Positions 28,640 to 36,095 of a stretch of 64,000 bases of DNA are shown one piece after another. The position numbers were made by a program, and so were the translations under genes. Every line of letters begins with the position of its first letter. Positions within the stretch are counted from its first letter, which is position 1. Below the pieces are notes generated by a model. The model was not told the origin of the DNA, made no database searches, and worked only from the letters and a program-made list of their open reading frames with translations. Source of the stretch: Azospirillum sp. B21 (GTDB taxonomy: Bacteria > Pseudomonadota > Alphaproteobacteria > Azospirillales > Azospirillaceae); NCBI RefSeq assembly GCF_008364825.1, contig NZ_VTTO01000018.1, positions 58,340-122,339 on the forward strand, given 5' to 3'.

Positions 28640-29160
28640 CCGCCGGGGATTCCTCGCCGGCAGCGATGCAGGAATCCTTGGCCCAGACCCATTGGGATGC
28701 CGACGCCGTGCTGATCCTAGATGAGACCGGCTTCGTCAAGAAGGGTGATCGCTCGGTCGGCGGCTTCCTCGGTTACGCCAGCCGACGCGGCCGGGTGCTG
28801 CTCGACCGCGCGCTCTATCTGCCCAAGGAGTGGGCTGGCAACGACGAACGCCGACGGTGTCCCCGGTACGGCCGAGTTTGCCACAACCGACGCTGGAGCG
28901 GGCGATGCTGGAGCGCGCCGTGGCCGCCGGCCTGCCCTGCCGCTGGGTGGCCGCCGACTCCGTCTACGGCTGGGACTACGCGCTGCGGCTCTGGCTGGAG
29001 AGCCAACCGCTGGGCTACGTGCTGGCGGTCACCAGCAAAAAGCGCGCGCCCATGGGTTTCGACACGGTCAAGGAGCGGGCCGCCAGCCTCACCGCCACCG
29101 ACTGGCAGCGGATGAGTGCTGGCGACGGGGTCAAAGGGCCGCGCCTCTACGACTTGGCGC
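28640..29160 (+). mobile_element. IS701-family transposase remnant, deleted and twice frameshifted
   Basis: Frame 1 gives DAVLILDETGFVKKGDRSVG joined directly to GFLGYASRRGRVLLDRALYL; the normal stretch between them (QYSGTAGRVENCQIG type) is deleted. Near 28850 the coding frame shifts to DGVPGTAEFAT, then shifts again to PTLERAMLERAVAAGLPCRW and VAADSVYGWDYALRLWLES, ending near RLYD at about 29155. DDE-endonuclease character of IS701 is clear, but the gene is dead. Confidence 0.75.
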
Positions 29161-29297
29161 AGAAAACCTACAAGCGTTTCTGGTGGCCGAGCTCAACCGG
29201 GTCTGCCTTGTCGACATCACCTACCTGCCCACCGCTGAAGGCGGGCTGTATCTGGCGGCTGTCGCCGACTTGGCAACCCGGAAGATCGTTGGCTGGG
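29160..29297 (+). mobile_element. IS3-type orfB fragment
   Basis: One frame reads VAELNRVCLVDITYLPTAEG, then LYLAAVADLATRKIVGW, the first catalytic-Asp block of an IS3-family orfB transposase on the plus strand. It is abutted on the left by the IS701 remnant and cut on the right by the terminal repeat of the intact IS3 element at 29298. It is a different IS3 subtype from that element. Confidence 0.7.
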
Positions 29298-29336
29298 TGA
29301 ACCGCTCTGGTTTTTCCGGAGGCCATTTGTTTTGAG

Positions 29337-30239
29337 TCACGCCGCCATGGCGACGTCCTCGGTTTGGGCATGATAGCCTGCTTCGGCCTCGGCGGGCGGA
29401 ATGTTGCCGATGGGTTCGAGCAGGCGTCGGTGGTTGAACCAGTCGACCCACTCCAGGGTGGCGAATTCAACGGCCTCCAGGGTGCGCCATGGTCCGGGGC
29501 GGCGGATCACCTCGGTTTTGTAGAGGCCGTTGATCGTCTCTGCCAAGGCGTTGTCGTAGGAATCGCCGACGCTGCCCACGGAGGGCTCGACACCGGCGTC
29601 GGTCAGGCGCTCGGTATACTTGATGGCAACGTATTGCGAGCCGCGGTCGGAGTGATGGATGAGGCCGCTGCCCTGTGCCGGTCGGCGATCGTGGAGCGCC
29701 TGCTCCAAGGCGTCCAGAACGAAGCTGGCGTGGGCGGTGCGCGACACCCGCCAACCGACGATGCGGCGGGCGAAGGCGTCAATGACGAAGGCGACGTAAA
29801 CGAAGCCCTGCCATGTGGCCACATACGTGAAATCTGCCAGCCACACGGCATTCGGGCGAGACGCCTGGAACTGGCGGTTCACTCGATCCTGCGGACAGGG
29901 TGCTCGGTCGCTGATCGTGGTGCGCACCGCCTTGCCGCGTGTCGCGCCCTTCAGGCCCATCTGCTTCATCAGTTGGGCCACCGTGCAGCGCGCCACGTCG
30001 AGGCCCTCCCGCCGCAGCTGCCGCCAAACCTTCCGTGCCCCATAGACCCCGAAGTTTTCATCCCAGACCCGCCGGATAGCCAAACTCAGTTCCGCGTCAC
30101 TTCGCAAACGGGCCGGCGCCTTGGCCGGATCGGCCGTCCGGGCGGCATGGGCGCGGTAGGTCGACGGGGCGATCGGCAGCACTTTGCAGATCGGCTCGAC
30201 CCCGTGAACGGCGCGGTGCGCGTCGATGAAGGCGATCAT
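29337..30239 (-). CDS. IS3-family transposase orfB (DDE integrase domain)
   Basis: 300 residues. An HTH_21-type N-terminus (FGVYGARKVWRQLRREG) is followed by the rve core with catalytic residues Asp in WLADFTYV, Asp in HHSDRGSQY, and Glu in DNALAETINGLYK. The start overlaps the orfA stop as ATGA; IS3 elements normally make OrfAB by -1 frameshifting across this junction. No long A-tract slippery site is seen, so coupling may be by re-initiation. It looks intact. Confidence 0.92.
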   Translation of the reverse strand: MIAFIDAHRAVHGVEPICKVLPIAPSTYRAHAARTADPAKAPARLRSDAELSLAIRRVWDENFGVYGARKVWRQLRREGLDVARCTVAQLMKQMGLKGATRGKAVRTTISDRAPCPQDRVNRQFQASRPNAVWLADFTYVATWQGFVYVAFVIDAFARRIVGWRVSRTAHASFVLDALEQALHDRRPAQGSGLIHHSDRGSQYVAIKYTERLTDAGVEPSVGSVGDSYDNALAETINGLYKTEVIRRPGPWRTLEAVEFATLEWVDWFNHRRLLEPIGNIPPAEAEAGYHAQTEDVAMAA

Positions 30240-30565
30240 TTCCGAAACGGGCGGTCGAGCTCCGCCTGGGCGAAATACGCCGACGCCTTGCGTAGGATCT
30301 CGTTGGCTTGGCGCAGTTCCCGGACTTCGCGTTCTAGCGCCTTGATCCGCTCCTGCTCGTCCGTCGTCGGCCCCGGCCGCTTGCCCTGGTCACGGTCGGC
30401 CTGCCGGACCCAGCCGCGCAACGTCTCCGCCGTGCAGCCGATCTTCCCCGCGATCGAGCTGATCGCCGCCCACTGCGAGCAGTACTCGCCAGCGTGATCG
30501 AACACCATCCGCACCGCGCGCTCGCGGACTTCAGGGGCGTATTTGGGTGATGCCTGTTTCGTCAT
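30236..30565 (-). CDS. IS3-family transposase orfA (HTH and leucine zipper)
   Basis: 109 residues from MTKQASPKYAPEVRERAVRM, the usual orfA start (a longer frame begins at 30604). An HTH (CTAETLRGWVRQAD) is followed by a heptad-repeat region (ERIKALEREVRELRQANEIL) used for multimerisation. It overlaps orfB by four bases and lies within the inverted repeats. Confidence 0.9.
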   Translation of the reverse strand: MTKQASPKYAPEVRERAVRMVFDHAGEYCSQWAAISSIAGKIGCTAETLRGWVRQADRDQGKRPGPTTDEQERIKALEREVRELRQANEILRKASAYFAQAELDRPFRK

Positions 30566-30619
30566 GATGACCCCCATCCTCTCAGATGATGGGGCCTCCG
30601 ACAAACCCGGAGCGGTTCA

Positions 30620-31242
30620 GAGTGATTTGAAGGGCGTGCTGGGTGGTCGCTCGACAAGAGGGACCACCTCACAGTCACGTCTGCGGCAAAAAGGGGCATC
30701 GCTTTTGAGTGAATGCCTTGCCTACCCTGAACCGTCCTTTGGCAAGCTGGCCGTGTTCGTTAGTGGTCACAGTAGCCCTGCTGGTACGCGAACATGACCA
30801 AGACTTCATGAGTTTGATCTAATGTGCTCCCCCTATGAGATGAAGCTTTGGCTGTTTGCAGTCATGGGTCATCGCATTTTTGGAAATGCCAAACGTAGCA
30901 ATGTGCCAGTGCCGTTGATCTGCTTCGCGTTATACAATTCTTAATATTTCAAAAGTTGTTTAATGTCACGAAATCGGAGGGTTGCTCTAAACCAAAGGGT
31001 GAGAAACCGAAGCAAAAATTCGAAGCAGCTGCGTGTCAGGCGCGCCGGACCGATCTACGGGACCGCACCTCAATCGGCGTGACCGCCGCGTCACCCGAAG
31101 CAAGGTCAGAACGGCGCGTGTCGCCCGCTCCCTGGGCCGGAGCGGGCAGACGAATTCGCAGATTCTGGTCAACAACTTTCATCCGTGCCGTCGCCACCAT
31201 TCCGGGCCGCGGCAGCGAGGGCCATTGATTGAGGAATCCGCC
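30620..31242. other. Leader region between the IS3 element and the membrane ATPase operon
   Basis: 623 bases without a supported gene. About 30790-31010 is markedly AT-richer than the surroundings, and the rest returns to high GC. The promoter of the 31243-40712 operon should be here, but I see no confident -35/-10. Open frames reading into the next gene from 31033 lack a ribosome-binding site. Confidence 0.5.
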
Positions 31243-34200
31243 ATGATCGCTGGACGTCATCTCCGCCCAACACTTATGTCCGTCCTTGTTTTCCTCGTCG
31301 CCCTTGGTTGGAGCGCGGAAGGGGCACGTGCGGCCGAAGAAGAATGGCGGTCCGCTTTCCAGGCGGCCGACGCCTATTACCGGATGAGCATCGAGCTGGA
31401 AGGGGATGTCCGTTCGCTCGCCAAGGCGGTCCGTCTCGCGGAGCGGGCGGCCAGCCTTGCCCCGGCCACGCACAAGGCAACCGTCGAAGCGCTGCAGCAG
31501 TCGATCTCCGTCCAGCAGGAAATGGCGGCGGAGTCATTTCAGGGCGTTTTCCCGCTGGCGCGCCTGCTGGCCGGTGCCGCTCCCGAGGTTCCTCTGGAAC
31601 TCCACGACCCGCCGGAATGGCTGGCCGCGACGACCGCCGTGCGGACTCTGCTGAACGACCTGTCACGGGGCGAGCGGGGGCGGACGCAGCTGCACGCCGT
31701 GATCGCGTCGCCACCGAACCATCGGCATCTCGACGGCGAGGTGACGGCCACGGCCCGTACCATTCCGGGTGTGCTTCTCCACCCGCGCCATGTGGTCGCG
31801 GAAGCGCTCGGTCATTCCCAGGCCGCGCTGGCGGAGCTGGATGAGGGCCGGCCGGGCAAGGACACGCTGCAGCGGCTGAAGACCGCGCTGGGCGCGCCCG
31901 ACCTTCTGGTCGGCTCGCTGCGCGTGGTGCCGCTGGAGGATGGCGACGCGATGGTCGAGGCGCGCGGCACACTCGTCCGCGCCGGTTCCGACGTGGATGA
32001 TCTGGCGGTCGCCTGGGGTTTCAACCGCGATCGCCGCCAGCTCTGGCTTCCCACGTTGGCCATGAACGCGGCCCTGGGGTTTGGGATCGTCCTGGTCGGC
32101 GTCGCGTTCCTCAGACGGTCCAACGCCGGGCACGGGGGGACGCCGGACGAAGGGCAAGAATGGGTCTCCCGGCTGCAGTCCGCCATCTTTCTGGCCAGCG
32201 CCTTCCTGGCCGGCCGGCTGCTGCCAATGGTGCTGTTCAAGGCCATGGGGGCCGCAGTGCCGCTGCCGGATGCGGGGGCCGACCTAGAAAGTGTGAAGTG
32301 GTGGCCGGCCGTCGCCGGCATCACGCTGTTCGCCGTGCCGCTTCTCGTCTGGCGCGCTGTGTCATTCCGCGCGGCCGCCGTGCTGCGCGAAATGGTCATC
32401 CACGGGCGTCTCGGCTGGGCCGGCGCCGCGCTGAGCCTGGGGGCCGCGGCCTACGGCGGCGGCCTGCTGCTGCGTTACTGGGGGCTGGACGCCGTGCCGG
32501 CCGCCATAGTGTTCGCCATCGGCGCGGCGGTGGCGGGCGGGCTCCTCGGCAGTTGCCTGGACCGCTTCGACGCGCTGCACCCGGCCTTCGCGGCGGCAGC
32601 GCTGGGACTGATGGCGCTGCTCGGCACCACCCTCTGCCTTGCCGAACCCGTCTACATCGAGGCGGCGGCGCTTCCCACGGCGTTCATCCTCGCCGGACAG
32701 CTATGGTCCTTCTTCCGCCAACCCGGAGAGATTACGGCATCGTTCCCGGACGCCGCCGGGCGGGGCGGGAAATGGGCCAACCCGGTCGTCGGCCGCGTGT
32801 GGGACGACATCGGCCGGCGGCAACCGGATGTCCCCTTGTGGTTGGGCATCCTGGGGCCGGAGACCTGCGGCAAATCGACGGTGGTCGATGAGCTCGTCAA
32901 GCGCATGCACGGTGACGGCCCGCTGACAGTGCTGCGCGGCAGTTGCGACCCGATTTCAGGATTGAGCGCGGCACCCACATACGGACCGTTCGAAAAGGCA
33001 CTCAAGGGGCACCTTCAAGGGAGCCTGTCCTCCAACGGCTTGGACGCCGCGCTCGACGCCACGACGACGATCCTGCTGGCCCCGGTCACGTCAATGTTGG
33101 GCAGCGGGGCGGGCGAGCAGAATGTCCATGTCTACGTCACCAATCAAATTCAGCAGATGGCCGACGGCGCGCATGTCGTCCTGGTCATTGAGGGCGTACA
33201 GTGCCTGGACGGCGCCTCGCGCTCGCTGCTCGCCCACCTGCGCAAGAATTTCCGTACGGTTCCAGGGCGCCGCCTCACGGTCATCCTCGAGGGGCGCGAC
33301 GAACCGTCCGTCGAGGAGCTTTGCTCCTATCTGGAGGTGACGCGCTACGACGTGCAACCGCTCGACCCCAAGGAACAGCACGCGCTCCTGAAATCGGAGG
33401 GGCTGACGCCGGAGGCGGTGGCTTGGGTGATTGCCTGGAACACCGGCGAGGGAACCCCACAAACACCCCAGGCCCTGCGCGAAGTCATCGATCACCTGCG
33501 CGACCACAAGCGGCTCATCCCAGGGAGTGCCAACGGGGGGCTGCGTCTGAACGACCAGACGAAAGAGGTGCCGGTCCTCGCCAGCATGGCCGAAAGCGTG
33601 CGGGACACGCTGAAGGCCGTGCCTACGGCCCGCGCGTTGCTGACGGCGGCGGCCTGCGCGGCGGTCAGCACCCGGTTCGACCTGGCCCTTGTGGCCGAGG
33701 CGCTCGGGCGCACGACAGCCAGCGTGACCGAGCTTCTGGACGAGCTGTGGCGCCGGCCTCGCCCCTTGATCGAGGAGGATGACGGCCGACACTACCGTTT
33801 CGTCTCGCAGCATGCCTTGGACGCCGTCCGTCGTGAGCTGAAAGCGGAACCCCTGGGACCGCACGCCGACCTTCCGCCACGGGTGCGCACCATCTATGGC
33901 CGGCTGGCCGACGTCATGCGCGGGCAACCCAAGACCAGCATTGAGGACGTGGAGCGGCTGGCCCTCTACAGCTATGCTGCCGGCCTGCAGCATGCCGACA
34001 AGGCAGTGGATGCGGCTTTCACCGCCGCTGAAGTGCTGATGCGTAGCGCCAACCAGTTCGACAAGGCCGCCGGCCTGATGGCCAAAGCGGACGAGATCAC
34101 CGTAGCCGCTCCGCATTTGCGGGCGCTCGTGCAGCGCGAGCGGCAGAGAATGCGTCTGCTGGAAAGCCACCTGACCAACAACCCGAAGATGGCCGCAGAG

Positions 34201-35019
34201 CAGGCGCGCGAAGCCCTGAAGGTGCTGACCGACAATCTCGCCGACCCGCTGCTGCCGGCCGCCGCCCAGGGATGCTTCGACGGTATGGGAGCGGACCGCG
34301 CTCTGCGCGAGGAGGCCATCCGCCTTGCGGAACGGCTGGCCGGGTCCGACACGCCCCACGCGGTGGAAGGTCTTCACATCCAGGCGCTTTGCCACGAGGG
34401 CCGCTCCCCGGAACGGCGGGAATTGCTGCGCCGTGCCCTGGACATGGCACGCGGCCTGAAAAACCGCGAGGCGGAGGCGCGCATCACCAACTCCCTGGCG
34501 GAAGCGCTAAGCCTCAGCGAAGCGGCCGCCGACCGCGCCGAAGCGGAGCGTCTGTTCAACAGCAGCATCGCGCTGAAGCGCACCCTCCCCATCCCCGACG
34601 GTCGGGGCGAAGCGCGCTCCCGCGGCGGCCTGGGCCGCCTCGCCTACTTCGGCACACCGCGGAACGTGAACGCTGCCCAGAAGCATTTCGAGGAGGATCT
34701 CAGGCTGTCCATCGATTTCGGCGACCTCCGCGGCCAATCGCAGATGTACAGCCTGCTCGGTGCCTGCGCATTCGATAACGGAGATTGGGCGAAGGCGATC
34801 GAGATGCATGGCAAAACGATCGCGCTGAACGTTCATGCCTTCGATGTCTTCATGTCCTACGCCGGCCTGATGCAGGCCCACCGCGCCAACAAGGATGAGC
34901 GCGGCTTCCGCAACGCATGCGCCGCGTTCGAGGCGGCCGGGGGCTTCGACGCGGCTCCCGAGGGCACGCACAGGACGCTTCGCGCCGCACTCGCGGAAGC
35001 GGCGGTCGAGACGGCATGA
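31243..35019 (+). CDS. Polytopic membrane STAND/AAA-type NTPase with C-terminal TPR-like repeats
   Basis: 1258 residues from ATG 31243 (GAGGA seven bases upstream). A signal-peptide-like start (LMSVLVFLVALGWSAEGARA) leads a helical periplasmic region (about 25-265), then about seven hydrophobic segments (267-290, 310-332, 353-371, 391-410, 418-438, 449-468, 472-491). The NTPase has Walker A GPETCGKST (538-546) and a Walker B-like LVIEGVQCLD with Glu 650 where Asp is usual. The neighbourhood (LRGSCDPISGL, YGPFEKAL) is AAA_16/STAND-like. From about 880 the protein is all-helical, with TPR-like repeats to the C-terminus. STAND proteins sense signals through such repeats and switch on effectors. 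The stop overlaps the next start (ATGA). Function unknown; a membrane signalling or defence switch is inferred. Confidence 0.65.
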   Translation: MIAGRHLRPTLMSVLVFLVALGWSAEGARAAEEEWRSAFQAADAYYRMSIELEGDVRSLAKAVRLAERAASLAPATHKATVEALQQSISVQQEMAAESFQGVFPLARLLAGAAPEVPLELHDPPEWLAATTAVRTLLNDLSRGERGRTQLHAVIASPPNHRHLDGEVTATARTIPGVLLHPRHVVAEALGHSQAALAELDEGRPGKDTLQRLKTALGAPDLLVGSLRVVPLEDGDAMVEARGTLVRAGSDVDDLAVAWGFNRDRRQLWLPTLAMNAALGFGIVLVGVAFLRRSNAGHGGTPDEGQEWVSRLQSAIFLASAFLAGRLLPMVLFKAMGAAVPLPDAGADLESVKWWPAVAGITLFAVPLLVWRAVSFRAAAVLREMVIHGRLGWAGAALSLGAAAYGGGLLLRYWGLDAVPAAIVFAIGAAVAGGLLGSCLDRFDALHPAFAAAALGLMALLGTTLCLAEPVYIEAAALPTAFILAGQLWSFFRQPGEITASFPDAAGRGGKWANPVVGRVWDDIGRRQPDVPLWLGILGPETCGKSTVVDELVKRMHGDGPLTVLRGSCDPISGLSAAPTYGPFEKALKGHLQGSLSSNGLDAALDATTTILLAPVTSMLGSGAGEQNVHVYVTNQIQQMADGAHVVLVIEGVQCLDGASRSLLAHLRKNFRTVPGRRLTVILEGRDEPSVEELCSYLEVTRYDVQPLDPKEQHALLKSEGLTPEAVAWVIAWNTGEGTPQTPQALREVIDHLRDHKRLIPGSANGGLRLNDQTKEVPVLASMAESVRDTLKAVPTARALLTAAACAAVSTRFDLALVAEALGRTTASVTELLDELWRRPRPLIEEDDGRHYRFVSQHALDAVRRELKAEPLGPHADLPPRVRTIYGRLADVMRGQPKTSIEDVERLALYSYAAGLQHADKAVDAAFTAAEVLMRSANQFDKAAGLMAKADEITVAAPHLRALVQRERQRMRLLESHLTNNPKMAAEQAREALKVLTDNLADPLLPAAAQGCFDGMGADRALREEAIRLAERLAGSDTPHAVEGLHIQALCHEGRSPERRELLRRALDMARGLKNREAEARITNSLAEALSLSEAAADRAEAERLFNSSIALKRTLPIPDGRGEARSRGGLGRLAYFGTPRNVNAAQKHFEEDLRLSIDFGDLRGQSQMYSLLGACAFDNGDWAKAIEMHGKTIALNVHAFDVFMSYAGLMQAHRANKDERGFRNACAAFEAAGGFDAAPEGTHRTLRAALAEAAVETA

Positions 35020-36095
35020 CTGGAATGGCCCCCCCCACATTCCGGCACCGCTTCGTAACGGCCGGGACCGCGGCCCCGCACTCGGTCCCGGCCGGCGAAC
35101 TATGGCTCGACGTCGGAAACGCGGCGGCCGAGGGTGTCTACGATCACCATCAGGGCGGCGCCTCCAGCACGGCGGCCTTGGTGATGGACCGGGCCACGGA
35201 GATCATCGCGCGGACGGCGGGGAGTAGGGAGCTTACCCTGGTCAGCCATACCGCTCCGGATTTGGACGCCGTGACGGCCGCTTGGCTGGTTTCCGGCTTG
35301 GCGGGCGCCCGCCGTTCGCCACCGGAAGCCGCCCTGCACCGCATCGTCACGGCCGTGGCCGAGCACGATCAGGGTCATGAGGATGACGGCCCACTCGACC
35401 AGAATCTGGGCATGGTTTTCAATCTGCTGCTGCTCGATGCGGCAGATGACACCGACCGGATGGCGCGGGGCATGGCGCTGCTCGACAACATCGGACGGCG
35501 CATGGCCGGCGGCTGCGGGCTGGCTCAGGCGGTCGCCGCGGAAGGGCTTGGCCCGCGCATCGCGGCCGAGGCTGCGGCCTACGCCATTGACAGGGCCGAA
35601 GCCGAGTGTTTTCCCGTTCTCCTGCCGACGCGCACCGGCGGTGCGCGGGCCTGCGACGTGCTGGCCTTCGTGGACCCGCGCTGCGCGCTGCTGAAGCACT
35701 TTGCGCGCCGGAGCCACGACGGTGCCCTGCTGGTGTCTTGGGAGCTCGGCGGCTCTCCCCCCGAGTGGCGTCACATCGTCAGCGTCGACCCCGACAGCGG
35801 CCTGACGCTGGAACGACTTGGCGACGCGCTGGAGCGCGCCGAACGCGCCGTGGAGGCCGCTTCGACCGTCCCGCTCCGGCCTGGACGCCATCCGGTGGCG
35901 CCGGGACGGGGGCGGTTCGGCGGCGATCTGCCGTCGCCCTGGTATGACGGGCGGGGCCACCGCCACAGCATCGTCGACTCACCGAGCATAGCCGATCCGG
36001 CGCGCCCGCGCTGCGCCTCGCTCCTGTCCCCTGCCTCAATCCGCGAAACCATGCGCCGGATCTACCCACGCACGCCGGAGACCACCGCCCGATGA
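35016..36095 (+). CDS. DHH-superfamily phosphoesterase-like protein with permuted motifs
   Basis: 359 residues. Near the N-terminus LWLDVGN (Asp 32) and GVYDHHQGG (Asp 43, His 44, His 45) match DHH motifs II and III. Residues 78-85, SHTAPDLDA then VTAAWLV, match motif I (compare NPDtDai of family II pyrophosphatases). In ordinary DHH enzymes motif I comes first, so the order here is II-III-I. VAEHDQGH at about 115 could supply further metal ligands. The C-terminal third is Arg/Pro-rich and unrecognised. DHH enzymes hydrolyse pyrophosphate, cyclic dinucleotides or nucleic acids; which applies is unknown. Four-base overlaps on both sides bind it to the ATPase and HEPN-TPR genes. Confidence 0.6.
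   Translation: MTGMAPPTFRHRFVTAGTAAPHSVPAGELWLDVGNAAAEGVYDHHQGGASSTAALVMDRATEIIARTAGSRELTLVSHTAPDLDAVTAAWLVSGLAGARRSPPEAALHRIVTAVAEHDQGHEDDGPLDQNLGMVFNLLLLDAADDTDRMARGMALLDNIGRRMAGGCGLAQAVAAEGLGPRIAAEAAAYAIDRAEAECFPVLLPTRTGGARACDVLAFVDPRCALLKHFARRSHDGALLVSWELGGSPPEWRHIVSVDPDSGLTLERLGDALERAERAVEAASTVPLRPGRHPVAPGRGRFGGDLPSPWYDGRGHRHSIVDSPSIADPARPRCASLLSPASIRETMRRIYPRTPETTAR

Larger units (their letters stand above)
29298..30619 (-). mobile_element. Complete IS3-family insertion sequence, 1322 bp
   Basis: Terminal inverted repeats of about 27 bases: left 29298-29324 starts TGAACCGCTCTGG; right 30593-30619 starts, on the other strand, TGAACCGCTCCGGG. They differ at four to five positions. Between them are overlapping orfA and orfB on the minus strand. 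The three bases flanking each end (GGG and GAG) do not form an identical target duplication, so the ends may have been rearranged. A truncated relative lies at 60548-61063 in the same orientation. Confidence 0.88.

Noticed and set aside
31033..31242. Longer N-terminus for the membrane STAND ATPase
   Set aside because: The upstream in-frame codons are Arg/Ser-rich without a ribosome-binding site, whereas ATG 31243 has GAGGA and begins a signal-peptide-like sequence.
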